DNA from: Leuctra nigra
Taxonomy: Eukaryota; Arthropoda; Insecta; Plecoptera; Leuctridae
Reading direction: 5' to 3'
Length of the DNA: 64,000 nt
Assembly: GCA_934045905.1 (NCBI GenBank)
Contig: OW203769.1
Location: 17,639,705 to 17,703,704, forward strand
Positions within the stretch are counted from its first letter, which is position 1. Each line of letters opens with the position of its first letter. This document shows, piece after piece, positions 11,201 through 23,400 of the stretch. The position numbers were made by a program, and so were the translations under genes. The notes under the pieces are model-generated. The model was not told the origin of the DNA. It searched no databases and saw only the letters and a program-made list of their open reading frames with translations.

Positions 11201-12707
11201 GATCTGGGTTCGATTCCCAGTCGGGGTGCGCGTTTTTATTTCGCAGGTTACCTCCAAAAAATACTGAAAGAGTTATCATTATTATTAGGTGCACAGGAAG
11301 GGGAGGGGTAATGAGGGGGATTATTCCCCCCCCCACTCAAGCAGTCTGACCACCCATTCACCATACAAAATTAAGTTTTACGTCCCAGAATCACTTATAA
11401 ACTTATAAACACTTTTACCTACCTACCTAAACTGTTATAATTTTTAAAAATTGTCCTGCAGAGCAACAATAGGGGGTTGTTTGTTGTAATTTAAGCAGTT
11501 CAGCCTCCCAGAATCACTTTTAAATTGTTTAAATTCTAAAAACCGCCCTGCGGGGCTAAAACTGGGGGTTTTGCCCTCCAGACCCCCTCTCCAGGTGTCG
11601 CAATCCCACCCCCACCAAGGTGAAAGTAGTTCCTACGCGCCTGGTTAATATTAGATATTGGTTTCAGATGATTTCAAAGAGTGCATATTTGTTTCACTTC
11701 GCCATATCTGAACTAACCTGAGGCTTAGTTTTAGTTGCTCTCTCAACAAACTTAGCAACGACAATAGTATTCATCTCCTTGGACATTCCTCCGAAACGAA
11801 CAGCAATGTCCAGCAAGCGACCTGAAAGAGTACACTTCTGGTTATGGACTTGATCAGCATCGTTAAACTATTCTCTTACTAAATGACATGACAGGACTCA
11901 CCAAGAGCATTGTAAGCAACGATGTTGGTTTCTATTGAAGCCGATTGTTCGATACCTCTCATACAGTGCGTCATCCAATTAAGTTGGTTTTCCACCCACT
12001 GTTCTTCGGAGCAAGCATTCCATGTGAATCCATGCAAGAGATGTAGACCAGCCAACCTTAAAAAAGCATTCAATCGTGGTTATAAGACAAGACCTCAACA
12101 ATGGATAGGTAGGTACGACCCAACGTCTATACAATACTCTCTTCTAAAGGTTGAACCGATCGAGGGATTTCAGTACTCGGAAGTATTCGGCTTTGTCCTA
12201 CTCTGTGACGTCATGGAGTAGGACATTTCTATCTAAATCACATGCCAGCGCATACAGACTATCAAGCAGTTGCCGGCTGTGTTGACGTCACGAAGTGGGA
12301 AAAGCCGAATACTTCCGAACACTGAAATCCCTCGTTCGGATCAACCTTTATAAGAGAGTATTGTATAGACGTTGGGTACGACCTAGGTAGGTATAACTTA
12401 CACTCCAAGGAAACCTACCTCTCATTCTCCAAGGATGAATTAAGTTTTTTTTTCAAAAATGAAACGAGCGAGCGCGCAGGACTAAACTGAAATTAAAATG
12501 GAATTATAATTAATCATTCAAAAAAATCCGAAGTGTTTCATAAGTATTTTCAGGTTAAAATATCACTCATACATTAGAGCTTGATGCAGAAATGTTCTCA
12601 TTAGAGAATGATTCTTGCTCCTTGCATGACTGTACAAACTCATTCAATAAGTCATCATTAAGCGAAGACTCCGGCAATCCTTCGAATATCTGTAAAACTT
12701 GGTACAT
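2229..12707 (-). CDS. PELP1: PELP1-like protein (Rix1/Ipi1-type HEAT-repeat nucleolar scaffold), 11 coding exons
   Basis: In animals PELP1 is a scaffold of the five-friends-of-methylated-CHTOP/Rix1 complex, needed for 60S ribosome maturation and used as a nuclear receptor coregulator. The exons I assembled on the minus strand are 12707-12573, 12486-12419, 12056-11902, 11821-11718, 8573-8502, 7944-7598, 7184-6938, 6692-6441, 5275-5084, 4503-4303 and 2555-2229. All junctions are AG/GT and the phases agree throughout, giving 699 codons. Family-like segments, in order, include SRLAGL-like LAGLHLLHGF, YNVLSSWLQAAGA, AALDALYWLVHSNG, and YSLLAALTLRPHPTWPPP followed by a VARVC segment. These match the RIX1 region of vertebrate PELP1. 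The long Glu-rich and Pro-rich tail of vertebrates is reduced to a short PEEAEEEVEEP stretch. The exon 7 donor (GTAGAT) is weak. The final exon contains a possible donor (AAG/GTAGGG), so the C-terminus could differ. The start MYQVLQIFEG is the first ATG that leads into the phase-matched second exon. Confidence 0.88.
2609..3356. mobile_element. hAT-type non-autonomous element, CAGGGCTGCC family, copy 1
   Basis: The 748-bp element begins TAGGGCTGCCG and ends GGCGGCAGCCCTG. It is flanked by a perfect 8-bp duplication ACGTAAGC (2601-2608 and 3357-3364). Near both ends the words ACGGAT and ATCCGT recur. It sits in the last intron of PELP1. The same family recurs at 26486-27424. Confidence 0.9.
4880..4995 (-). 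mobile_element. SINE-like fragment, minus orientation
   Basis: Read on the minus strand it has a B-box-like GGTCCCGGGTTGGAATTCC followed by a body ending in a GGGCAAATGATGGGAAG-type word. That body word is shared with 16005-16200 and 55545-55760. It lies in the PELP1 intron next to exon 9. The A box is not clear, so it is probably 5' truncated. Confidence 0.55.
5698..6379. mobile_element. Foldback MITE (TTAAGACGGCTGGGTAGTGAG family), copy 1
   Basis: Nearly the whole element is an inverted repeat. The left arm, from TTAAGACGGCTGGGTAGTG, is mirrored by the right arm ending in CACTACCCAGCCGTCTTAA. A second copy is at 31658-32022. The right arm is interrupted by a separate TTAA-inserted element (5987-6296). 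Confidence 0.85.
5987..6296. mobile_element. piggyBac-type MITE nested in a foldback element
   Basis: The 310-bp insert starts CCCCTTCCCTACT and ends AGTAGAGAAGGGG. It is flanked on both sides by TTAA (5983-5986 and 6297-6300). TTAA duplications with CCC/GGG termini are diagnostic of the piggyBac superfamily. Removing it restores the palindrome of the host element, so it is the younger insertion. Confidence 0.88.
8807..8879 (-). tRNA. tRNA-like sequence, array left arm, unit 1
   Basis: A 73-nt cloverleaf: acceptor GTCCCGA paired with TCGGGGT, D stem GCTT/AAGC, T arm CTGGG/CCCAG around TTCGATT. The A box TAGCTTAATGG and B box GGTTCGATTCC are intact, and a TTTTT terminator follows. The anticodon loop CCGGAAA lacks U33 and its stem has an A-G mismatch. 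The anticodon position reads GGA without a long Ser-type variable arm, so it is probably a tRNA-derived relic rather than a decoding tRNA. Confidence 0.55.
9115..9187 (-). tRNA. tRNA-like sequence, array left arm, unit 2
   Basis: The tRNA-like core is identical to unit 1. The downstream body of this unit carries the distinguishing variant (CTTCAACTTC instead of CTTCGACTTC near 9271). Confidence 0.55.
9423..9495 (-). tRNA. tRNA-like sequence, array left arm, unit 3
   Basis: Same cloverleaf core and Pol III boxes as unit 1. No differences seen in the core. Confidence 0.55.
9731..9803 (-). tRNA. tRNA-like sequence, array left arm, unit 4
   Basis: The last unit before the palindrome centre. The core matches unit 1. 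The repeat that follows is cut short at about 9997, where the spacer begins. Confidence 0.55.
10234..10306 (+). tRNA. tRNA-like sequence, array right arm, unit 5
   Basis: First unit to the right of the centre and in opposite orientation to the left arm. The core is identical to unit 4, its mirror partner. Confidence 0.55.
10542..10614 (+). tRNA. tRNA-like sequence, array right arm, unit 6
   Basis: Mirror partner of unit 3, with an identical core. Confidence 0.55.
10850..10921 (+). tRNA. tRNA-like sequence, array right arm, unit 7 (1-bp deletion)
   Basis: Mirror partner of unit 2, and it carries the same body variant (GAAGTTGAAG near 10763). One G is missing from the 3' acceptor strand (CAGTCGGGTG), which breaks the acceptor pairing register. 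Confidence 0.5.
11156..11228 (+). tRNA. tRNA-like sequence, array right arm, unit 8
   Basis: Outermost right unit, with an intact core. Its upstream body has a 2-bp deletion (GTCAAAGAAG instead of GTCAAATGAAG near 11064). Confidence 0.5.
11290..11640. repeat. GC-patch dispersed repeat
   Basis: Contains repeated CCCTGCRGRG words and runs such as CCCCCCCCCAC and ACCCCCTCTCC. It resembles the families at 1-560 and 13040-13470, partly in inverse orientation. No ORF. It lies in a PELP1 intron beside the tRNA-like array. Confidence 0.4.
12114..12377. mobile_element. Foldback MITE in PELP1 intron 2
   Basis: The left arm (ACGACCCAACGTCTATAC onward) is mirrored by the right arm ending GTATAGACGTTGGGTACG, with internal GGATTTCAGTRYTCGGAAGT also mirrored. 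The arms are about 90-110 bp around a short spacer. It has no coding content. Confidence 0.8.
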
Positions 12708-14414
12708 TTTGAAGTTTACACTTTGCAAGGATTTCACGTGTAGACATTCACTTCACAGGCGCCGCCATTGTTAAACCAAACTGTTGCTTCCTTCTGTCGG
12801 TACAGCTTGGGTACAGCTGGGTACAGCAGCATTTGTTGAGCAGCCGATCGGAACTCTAGAACCGCGGTAAAATTGAAAATCCTTATGCTCGAACAATCCA
12901 CTTGCAAGTCGCAACAAAATCACAAATTGCGAGTGGAAATTAGTTGCCCGAGAGTGAGAATATTAAACTCGCCTTATCCTAATTTTATTATTCTCAGAAA
13001 TGATCTCTGAATACCGAATGGTCTTTGTTGACTTCAGTGGGATCATGGGGGATGGTGTAATTTTGGATGCCGACAGGATTTCTGACAAAAGGAGGGGGGG
13101 GGGGGGGGGAGGGAGGAAAAAATAAAGAGGGGGGGGGGGGCGTACCCCCCACCTTGTCCAACAGGGCGCTTATTGGCTTTTTGACACTTTGAAATCAATT
13201 TTGAGACTTCTGAGGTGTTTTTGTTCTTCAACTTTTTTTAATTTTTCACATTTTTTACTACAATGTGTGGGTCATGCCCCAAAATAATCTTGCCCCACAT
13301 AGCGGTTTTTAGTTTTTGGCACTTTAAAATCAATATTATTACGTTTTGTGGTGCATTTTGTTTGCAAAATGCTAAACACCGTCAAACCTTTATTTTTTCC
13401 TGGCATCCAAGGAGGGCACGCCCCTCCCCTGCCCCCCTCATGAACCAATGTTACAAAATTGTATTATTACAAAAAGGAACATTTGAATGAGGTAAGCAGG
13501 GGCCGGGGGAGCAAGGAAAAAAATATTTCAGAACTGAATATGGTGCGTTTCTACGCGATTTTGACACTATTTTAAGCCTTTGTTATCTCGACAAAATGGC
13601 ATTACACAGGCTAAATAGGCAAATTCTATGAAAATGGTATTATTTTGAAGTCAATTACATTACTTCATGCAGTTTTTAAATCTCTCATGGGGGAATGGTG
13701 AAGTGGACAAATTAGCCATGGGGGGATGGAACTACCAATAATCAATATATTCACCGTGGGGTGATTCCATCCCCCCGCATCATCAGTCCCCCCCCCCCAA
13801 ATCGACCACTGGTGGGATTGAAATAAGAGCTTGAACAAAATTTTGAATTCTATAACATAAACAAAATATTTTAAATTACAAAAAAAATACAATTTGAATA
13901 TTACATACAATGTCCTTGTTAACTGGTTGACTTTATCCGTTTTTTGACATCACTAATTTGCGAAGCTGAATGTATAATTTTTTTGTATATTTTTATAATT
14001 TCCCTTCTCTCATGGTAGTAATTCAGAAGTAACAAACCTACATAGTACTTTCAGACAACATTTTCAAAATTTTTACTGCTATAAATGTACCTATTCTATG
14101 TAAAATAGCTTATATAGCTAAATAAAGAAGTAATTATAAATAATAATAAAAAGGTATGTACTTTAAATTTCCCGGTCCATAATTCTCAATTTGATTTGTC
14201 GATTTCTCGTCCAATCACACAATATCTTCATTTGCATTGCCGCTCCGCTTGGGATTGTTTCGTTTTGGCGCTCTTTTTCAGCTGTCTAGCGCGCGAACAG
14301 GTCCTGTCGATTGTGGTGTTCGATTCGAAGTTTTGAGTTTTGATCACGTTTTGATTATTATGTTATTCAGTGTATTTGTTAATTTGTAGATATATAATTC
14401 ATTTAGTAGACGAT
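12708..14414. promoter_or_regulatory. Divergent intergenic region between PELP1 and HELLS
   Basis: These 1.7 kb separate the two oppositely directed start codons. A homopolymeric G tract and a GC-patch repeat occupy 13040-13470. The segment next to HELLS (about 14200-14410) is less repetitive and is the likelier promoter. I see no unambiguous TATA or initiator motif. Assigning it to both genes is an inference from orientation only. Confidence 0.35.
13040..13470. repeat. GC-patch dispersed repeat with poly-G tract
   Basis: Includes a G run at about 13096-13109, then CACCTTGTCCAACAGGGCG and GACACTTTGAAATCAA. The latter matches the left-edge repeat at 1-240. Non-coding. Confidence 0.5.
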
Positions 14415-17400
14415 ATGATGGCAGAATCATCAGATCCCGAAATGAGGGTATTTGGACGCAGACTTCCACTAACTCCGAATGCTGACAACTTAGGTTAGTT
14501 TGTGGACATGTCAAGTACCTAGGTACCCACCTAGGTAATTGGTTTGCATTCCTTTGTTCCTTCAATGCCTAGGTAGCTACCCTAATATTATCTTTGTTCT
14601 ACAGAGCCGAATACAGACCCTGATGTGACCGACATGGATGAAGGCCTGCTCTCCGCTGAAATATGTGCGGAGGAGAAGCGCATGGAAAAGATTGCGGAAC
14701 GAGATAGGAAGAAAATTGAATTTGACGTTGAAAGGCAGGCGGCAAACGAGCTAATGGTTTGTACCTTGACTTTGTTAGACTTGTTGCTAACATGTTGCAG
14801 GCCAAGTCGGTAATTACTGCCATTTATTATTTTAGGAGAAGGAGTTGAAGGCAAAGAGGACAAAGCGACTGCAGCATGTATTGAGGCAGAGTGAGTTTTA
14901 CAGCAACTTCATGAAGAATAAACTGGCTGAGCAGGCTAAAAAGCGGTACGTTACCTAGGATACATTTGTTGCTTCGATAATAGGTAATTGCATCATTTGA
15001 ATAAATGGCTGACAGCTGCCTTACGTAACGTCCTTTCTAAAGGACGGTGTAGCATTTACAGTTTGGGCCTCCACAACCCGCACCGCCAAGAGATTGATAA
15101 CAGATGGAGGGAGGTCGGCACACTAACCCCCCCCCCCCCCTCCCCCCCCGTCACTCTGACTCAATGGCAGCAACTAGCAAGTCAGACTAAACGGTCACCC
15201 ATTCAACTACTGACCCACCTCAATGTGTCTTGATTCGATGACGCGGGTTGTGGAGGCCCGTGCTGTAAATGTTAGGTTACACCGTCTTCGGAAGGTACAC
15301 TCCTGGACACTGAAATTGGCCCGCGGTCAATGTTCAAGTGGCTCTTCGGCTAGTATTTAACATATTTTAATGTAATTTTTTTGGCACAATGACCGGATGG
15401 CTAGTGTAAGTTTAGGGCCGAAAAATTACTTTAAATAAATAAATAAATACTAGCCGAAGTGCCACTTGAACATTGACCGCAGGCCAATTTCAGTGTCCAG
15501 GAGTGTACATTAAGCCCCTTTGTATCTTTCATAAGGAGTATACTACTTGCCTGTACCTACCGGGTTCCTCTCCGACTTTCTCTATATTACATCCTCAAGT
15601 TTGTAGAATGTCAATCCAATCCGAGGAATACAAATATTCTTGTTTGTTATTTAAAAGTACCTACCTATTTAGTTTACCTACTAGGTAGGTAAGGTAGGTA
15701 GGTTTGATTGAATGTTATTCGTAAATCCTTTATATTGTTCAATAACCCATGACATTGTCATTTAATGATTGACATTTGTTCAGACCTGTGCGTAAGGCCA
15801 AGCCGATGAAGAAGGCGAATGAAGCCGAGTCTCAAGAACCTCGCAAGCGCGTGAAGCTGTTGAAGCACACGGACAAGTACAACATGGCCGACATCGTCGA
15901 GACAATCAACCTCGACACCAGCGATGAGTCGGACGAGTCGGATTCGGCGGAGGAAGCAGACGACGACGACGATGATGACAGTGAGTTTTTTTGACGGTCA
16001 AGTTGTGTTTCAGCAATCTGGAGGTCGCAGGTTCGATTCCAGCGGCGTTGTTCCTGACGGAGATTTTTCGTGATTTCCCTCAGTTGAGAGGCAAATGTGG
16101 GAAGGTTCCCTACTACTGGCCACGACATCCTCCTTCCCACCATCCATCCTTACTCTTCATCGGCATCATGCTCATCCACAGACGCCAAGTGGCTTTCCTC
16201 TCTAAACCAGCGGTCACCAATTGGTGGTCCGCAGAGAAATTTGGAAGTTTACGTTTAACTTTCAATGCAAGCCTTTTCCAAAATATTTTGTGTATTCACT
16301 AGACAGGTATTTATCAATTACATATGAAAATAATATAAGTTTCGAAATATTTTTTCAATACAGTCATTTTTATAAATGCTATTTTTCAAAATTAAAGTTG
16401 ACTAGAAATGGCGTCGATACGCACCAATTAAATTTTTGAAAACAAATATTCCGGGGCTAAGCGCCCTGAACCCCCTTACTGCTGGGGGCCCCCATTGTCT
16501 CCCTAAGCAATTGTATTTCCTATCATAAGTATTTTACCCGCCTGAGTGATCTGCGAGGTCCAAATGGTTGGCGATTGCCGCTCTAAACAATGCTGTTATC
16601 TGCCTGCCACTAGATGGCACCTACATCAACACCATGGGCTTCACGGTCAGCAACCGTCAGCCGCGACTGTTCGAGGGCGGTCAGATGCGGGACTACCAAC
16701 TCGACGGCTTGAAGTGGCTGCAGACGATGGACGGGAACAGCGTCAACGGAATCCTTGGTGATGAGATGGGTTTGGGTGAGTTTCTTGTTGCCATAGCAGC
16801 AGTTTACTAGGAACGTAGCATGCGGATGCCTACTCAAGTCATACTCATGGTATACTCAGTCATACTCATCTGTTTTTGATTTGCCTGGACCACTCTGGTC
16901 CCACCAATCAACCCATCAATCAGAACCCCACTAATACATTTGTTCACATTTTTTTTTTTTAAGTTTTCTGTGTAATTTGTCCATAGACCTGTATAGGTTT
17001 TTGTACCTATTGTTTTTTCTTGTTTGAAAATTAAACTTGCAATTTTGCTATTTCTTAGCAATATTTAGGTAACATAGTAGCTACTATTTTATTATACCTA
17101 GAGATGTAAAGTTACCGGTAACATTGAAATTGGTAATATTACCGGTAATATTACCGGTAACATTACCAAGCACGGTAATATTGAATTTTCTGAGCAGTTT
17201 TAACTATATGGCGTAAGAAAATTAATGAATGTGAATTAATTAACTTTTTCATATTACTTAGTTTACATAGGTATTGTGTATTTACTATTTATTGATTGAG
17301 GATAAGTATACATCTCAATTTTACAATAGCGATTTTAATTGAGCGTGCGTAAAAAGCGACTCCATTCTGCACTTTTGGACACTTTCTGTTTTTTTGTGTT

Positions 17401-20400
17401 TGTTTGTTTGGCCCGACGCCAAACATTAAACGAGGTCTCATTCTTTCTCGATCGAACTAAAGTTTTTGCATAGTTGGAGTAAAAATGAAAATATCTCACG
17501 ATTGGTCAAAAATCAAAATGCTGCGATTAAGTTCAAATTTTGCCTGGACATTAAGACTACTACCTACCATTTTCTCTTATTTTATAAGTTTTCAGCCTAA
17601 TCGGTAGAGAACGTGTATACTCATTTGATATTTAAATAGAATGCCAGAAGGTATTTTATTGTCATTTAATTTCCTGTGCAACTTACATCTGTTTTTCTTT
17701 ATGGATCATAGTGATGGCTATTCTCATTTTCAATGAAGTCGTGTAATTTTATTTTGATTGTATTTCAATTCCTATGGATGTATATGTTTTCTTTGCATTA
17801 CGATATTCCGGTTGGATGGAGATGTTGCGCGTTTGGGTGCTCGCTCATTAGCGCGTTATACACCGAGCGTTTTCCTAGTTATTTCTGCTTAAATAAAGAC
17901 TTCGAGTCGAAGTAAATTTTCATTAAATGTTGGAATGGGCATGATTAACAATTACGAAATTAAACATCATGCTTTTACAGTCGCAGTGAAATATCCTGCA
18001 ATCAAAGAGCGAACACTGAAAGACCCTTCCTTCAAAATAATTAGGTAGGTAGTATATTATGTAAAAGAAAGTAAATTTAAAAAAAATAAGTAGCCAACGT
18101 GGAAAATATTACATTTGATAATGTTTAGATGTCGGTACCTACAGTATAACTTGTTGATTTATAAAATAATAATAATCCATCCCTGGTTCCAATTTAATGG
18201 GTCAGGGGGTGGGTATTCCCACCAACACTAGGGCCGCAGGACTCCTGGAAACCGGCTGGCCACGCCTGGCGTTTCCTCCTCTTCTTCCTCCTCTTCTTCT
18301 TCTTCCACTTCTAATTGTTCCACAAATTCCTTCCACCATGTTCTGTCCTCCCACTGTCTCTCAGCCTCCAACTCACTCCACCTTCCTCCTCTCTCCAACA
18401 CATCCTCTTTGATCAGTCCAATCCACCTGTCTCTTGGTCGCCCCACTCTCCGAGTTCCCTCTGTAGCCGCTTCAAACACCCGCCTTGGCACTCTATCGGT
18501 TCCCATCCTCTTCATGTGGCCGAACCACCTAAGCCTCTCTCTTCCCAGCTTGAACACCAATCTTTCAACCCCAAGCTCTTTTCTTATCTTCCTACTTTGG
18601 ATCCTATCCATTCTTGTCACCCCCTTCACACTCCTCAAAAACTTCATCTCAGCTGCCTGTAGCTGATTCATTTCCTTTCCACCTGCTGACCACGTCACTG
18701 CCCCATATGTTAGAATTGGCAGGAAATACATCTTGTACATAATGATCTTGCAGACTTGTGGAAACTTCTCATTCCACAGCAACTTCCTCACTGCTTGATA
18801 AAATGCCTCTGCTTTCTTTCTTCTTTCTTGTATTTCTCTGTCTACTTTAGCCTTGTTGGTGAGCAGGCTACCCAGATACTTAAACTCTTCCACCTCCTTC
18901 AACCATCCCTCTCCAAGCTTGATCCTAGCATGACCGTGTTTAAGCTTCTTTCTTTCCATTGTCATTACTTCACTCTTCTCTTCGCTTATTCTCAAACCCA
19001 TCTTCTCTGTCTCTTCACTCCACTTATCAATCTTTAACTGCACTTCCTCCCTAGTTTCTCCCCACACCACCACATCATCCGCATAAATCAACGTTTGAGT
19101 ATCGATCCCCTCATTCGGCTCTGCTTTCTTCAACAACTCGTCCATTACTATGATGAACAGTGTTGGTGACAACACACTCCCTTGCCGAAGCCCTTCACTA
19201 ATACTAAACCATTCCGATCTCCCCACTCCCGACTGCACACAACTCACACTGTTCTGATACATACATTTGATCCGCTCAACCAAGTCCTTGCCTATTCCTC
19301 TCTTCACCAAACACTCCCAAACTATTTCCCTTGGCAACCTGTCATACGCCTTCTCCAAGTCCAAGAAAGCCATATGCATTTCCTGCCCCCTCTCCCACTG
19401 CTGCTCCATCATCTGTCGCACTGTGAAAATTGCGTCTATTGTCGATCGCCCTCTCCGAAATCCATACTGTTCTTCTCGCAACCCCTCTTCAACATAATTC
19501 TTCAATCTCCGTTCCACTATCTTCTCAAACAACTTCGCACACTGACAGAGTAAGGTCACACCCCGGTAATTATTACATTTCCTTCGATCTCCTTTCTTAA
19601 AAAGGGGAACAATAATCCCCTTTTCCCAATCAACTGGAATTCTCTTCTGTTCCCATGCTGCTCGGATCACTCTACAAAGCCATCTTCTACCATCCTCCCC
19701 TGCAGCTTTTACCATTTCTATGGTAACCTCATCAATACCAGGCGCACGACCATTCTTCATTTCCCGCATGGCTCTAGTTACTTCTGCATCACAAAGATCT
19801 TCCTCCATCTCACTGTCTTCCATTTCACTTCCAATCTGCAGCTCTTCTTCACCCATTGATACATTAAGATCCTTTTTTACATTTAAAAGATTCTCAAAAT
19901 ACTTCCCCCACATCTGGTTTATCTTCATTACATCACTTATCAGATCACCCTTGTCATTCTTCATACTCTTTAGATCGTCTCGAGTTCCCCTTTTTTCCTT
20001 GACTAGTCCATAGATCATCTTTTTGTTGCCATTAAAATCTTCCACCAACTTGTCTGCTAACTCCTCCATTGATTTGTCCTTCTCTTCTTCTACAATGCAT
20101 GCCACATTTCTTCTGCATATTCTGTACTGATGTTTACTTTCTAACGATCTGTCTAATTCGTACTTCTGCCATGCTAGTCTTTTCTCCTTCACAGCAAAAA
20201 ATAAAAATTATAAATTATTAATTATAAATTAATTAATTATTAATTATTAATTATTAATTATAAATTTATTATAAAAATATAATCAAATCTCTATACATCC
20301 TCTTTTTACACTGTGGTGTACTGTGGCAAAATTTGAACACTTCCATTATTTTTTTTCTCTAAAATTACCGAAAGTTACAATGTTACCAACGATGGGGGTA

Positions 20401-23400
20401 ATATTACCGGTAATATTACCGGTGTTCACATCTCTAATTATACCCGACACATTTTTGGCCAACCAAGAACTTAACGAGATTTTAATTATTAAACGAGATT
20501 AGGTTAACACTTAACAGGTAGATAACTCTTACTAGATATGTAAAAATAATATAATTTACCACTTATGATGACCCAAAACTGGTGATGAGCCCAAAAGTAG
20601 ATCGTGTATGATTCCATCTACGTTCGTACCTTGCCTGACTGTCAAAAGAAGGTAAGATGGATTAGGAATGAAAGAGATATTTTGTTCTTAGATGAAAGAT
20701 TTTCATATTGATTAGCTATTGTCTTATTTTTTAAATTCAAATAATGTTACATCACATTCTTCAATAACAAAGATGGCCCACAAAGATGGCAGCCATCCAT
20801 CAGACATAATCTCAGCATAGTTCTCAGGATAGTAGGATAGTTCTGACATCAGAGGGACGAGTGACCTGACCAGTTGTTAAAATAATTCAACAATGATCAT
20901 ATTTCCACGCGCATTTGAGTTTTCTTCTTGGCTTTGTGTTACACAGGGAAGACCATCCAAGTGATTGCGTTGCTATGCCAACTCGTAGACAACGGACTGC
21001 CAGGGCCGTACGTCGTGGTCGCTCCGCTCTCGACGCTGCCCAACTGGGTGTCGGAGTTCGAGCGGTTCGCCCCGCAGGTACAGTTCTGTCAGTTATAGAT
21101 TCAAATTGTAATCCAAGACTTCATATTGCAACCTACGTTTCTTCAAGCATCAATTAACATCTTGACCACTTTGTTCTTGATAGAAAATTGTTTGAATGTG
21201 ATTTAGTGACTGCCAGGGTACAGTAGAGATAGGTTTTCATATCAAGAAATCATCTTTGAAAATGAAAATTTTGACAGCTTAGTGCCCCATGTCAGTTTGC
21301 ATGACCACACCACAATTTCAACGAGGTATCAGATGTCTTTAGATTTTGCCGACATTAATTATTGAGCAAGCGAAGCGAGCAACTTCTATTCATAGTTTGC
21401 ACAATGTGACATTATCTCATTGTTGGCGACCATCTTGATGGCACGAAAGATTGTGGCACTGGCACATAATTTTTTTCCTGTGTCTGAAAGGATTAGAGAG
21501 ATTGAAAAACAAAGCATGGAATGGAACTCCAGCAGAACCGGGAGTTTTAAATTATTCAAGAAAGCTAGGAACACGACTGCGCTCTCCTCTGGTGCCTATT
21601 GTGGTACTATTAGCTAGTAAGGGGCACGCACATTTGTATAAAAATTAAAAATATCTGCTTAGTTGTTTGTTATGTAGGTACCTACCTATGGCTAAGAAAG
21701 TAAATTTATAACTAAATTTAAATTTCCATTGTTTCTCCTATTTAACTGCACTTGAAATTACAAACTGTCAAAACTAAGAAGTGAATCTAAAAACTTGACA
21801 ATAGCCATTGCAAGAAGTGGCTCCATCACGAATCGCTTACCTATTTGCGCGTATAGAATAGGGCCCCCTTGACTGGATATTATTTCTGATGGAAACGAAA
21901 TGGAATCAGGAATTTCTCTTTTGTTTTCAATGTTAATCGTACCTAACAAGAAATGATGAAATTCAGATTCCGCTCCTTTCCATCGGAAACGGCCCACAGA
22001 ATGGCCCTATTCTCTATGCCATCTTCAGAGACACTCATTGTTCTCACTTACAAGGGACCTGACCCTATCGTAAAAACCTAACAGTGTCAAAACATACCTC
22101 GGCTATGGAATGCTCTCTGTATCAGCTCTGCCGCAGAGCCAATAGACCCCCAAATGTGTCTACATTTTCACCCACTCAAGGTCCATTTTTTCGGAACTAA
22201 TCTTTATAACCCTTAGCGAGCTATGAGCTATAAGGTTGTAAACGACTTCGAACAAGGGATGACAAAAAATGGTCGAGGATACAATGAGAGCAAATGACTT
22301 TACGATAGATTATAAACGAGAACAATGAGAGTGTCTGCCCTAGGAATAAAGTGTTGCTTTTTGCAGCTGCCCATTATGCTGTTCCACGGGAACGAGGCGA
22401 AGCGCACGGCGCTGCGCAGGGAGTTCCGCAAGAAGCACCGCGTGGGCTCTGTCAGCATGCAGCCCATTGTCCTCACCTCGTTCCAAGTCCCCATCGTCGA
22501 GAGCACGTTCTTCCAACGCCAGTCCTGGAGGCATCTCATCGTTGACGAAGGACATCGGCTGAAGAACCACAACTCACAGCTGGCCATGTGAGTATAGATG
22601 TTCATTTTACGAAAAATTATAAATCTGAAAATTATCCACTTTTTTATATCAATTTCAATTTTGTTTCAATATCAATTTCAATTTCCATATTTAATCTGTT
22701 TAACTATTAAACAGCTCCAAAGTGCAATCTACATCAATAATATGCTTCGACACAGCGCAGCGCGATGTCCTGGGAAGCGAGCTGGCAACTGTGACTTTAC
22801 AAAAATGAAAAACAAATGAAATATCTTTCAACAACAATTTTTCACGTCAATTTTTGATTGCTGATAAGAAGTAAACTAAACTGAAGTATTTCTATGTTCC
22901 TCGAGTTTATGCACTGAATCAAGTTCATATTAGTAATTGTAATTGCTAGATAACAGAAAACGAGATGTATTGAGCTGTTGAAATGTAAACTGACGTTCAT
23001 TGAATTTACATCTTGCATCGGTGTGCATTTTCGTTACGTCATACCCTGTGTAGTGCCTTGTTTAACTTCTAACAGTTTAAATTTGATATATTTGAAGAAA
23101 TGTGTTGACATAATATTATAAATGAAAGGTTGAAATTAATGGTGGATTGGGATTTTCTTAACTCTGTTCCGTTTATAAATGACCAGCAATCAAAGAACCT
23201 TAGTCCCCACCCCATGTTATTTTCCATAAGAGATTAAAGCTACATTATGCCGTGGAACTGATGTTTGTCGTTGCGCAGGGAGCTGCAGAAGTACAACACC
23301 GCCAACCGACTGATCTTGACCGGCACGCCTCTGCAGAACAACCTCATCGAACTCTGGGCGCTGCTCCACTTCCTCCTGCCCGACATATTCGCCGAGCTCT

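Larger units (their letters stand above)
8729..11261. repeat. Palindromic array of eight 308-bp tRNA-like units (4 + 4 inverted)
   Basis: Four head-to-tail 308-bp units (from about 8729 to 9997) are followed, after a spacer of roughly 42 bp, by four units in the opposite orientation (from about 10040 to 11261). The arms are about 1.25 kb and near identical. The second unit of the left arm and the third unit right of centre carry the same G/A variant, in mirror position. A 13-bp direct repeat TACTGAAAGAGTT flanks the whole array (8716-8728 and 11262-11274), which looks like a target duplication. Each unit contains a tRNA-like Pol III cassette. The array lies in the intron between PELP1 exons 4 and 5. 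Confidence 0.93.

Noticed and set aside
8729..11261. CRISPR-like array
   Set aside because: Units are 308 bp with no short-repeat/unique-spacer alternation, and the context is a eukaryotic intron.
16546..16613. N-terminal extension of HELLS exon 5 upstream of 16614
   Set aside because: The frame is open, but an acceptor (CCACTAG) at 16607-16613 fits the phase of exon 4 and the upstream residues show no family similarity.
18315..20013. Several plus-strand ORFs rich in Ser/Leu/Pro within 18.2-20.0 kb
   Set aside because: They are antisense shadows of the LINE reverse transcriptase ORF.
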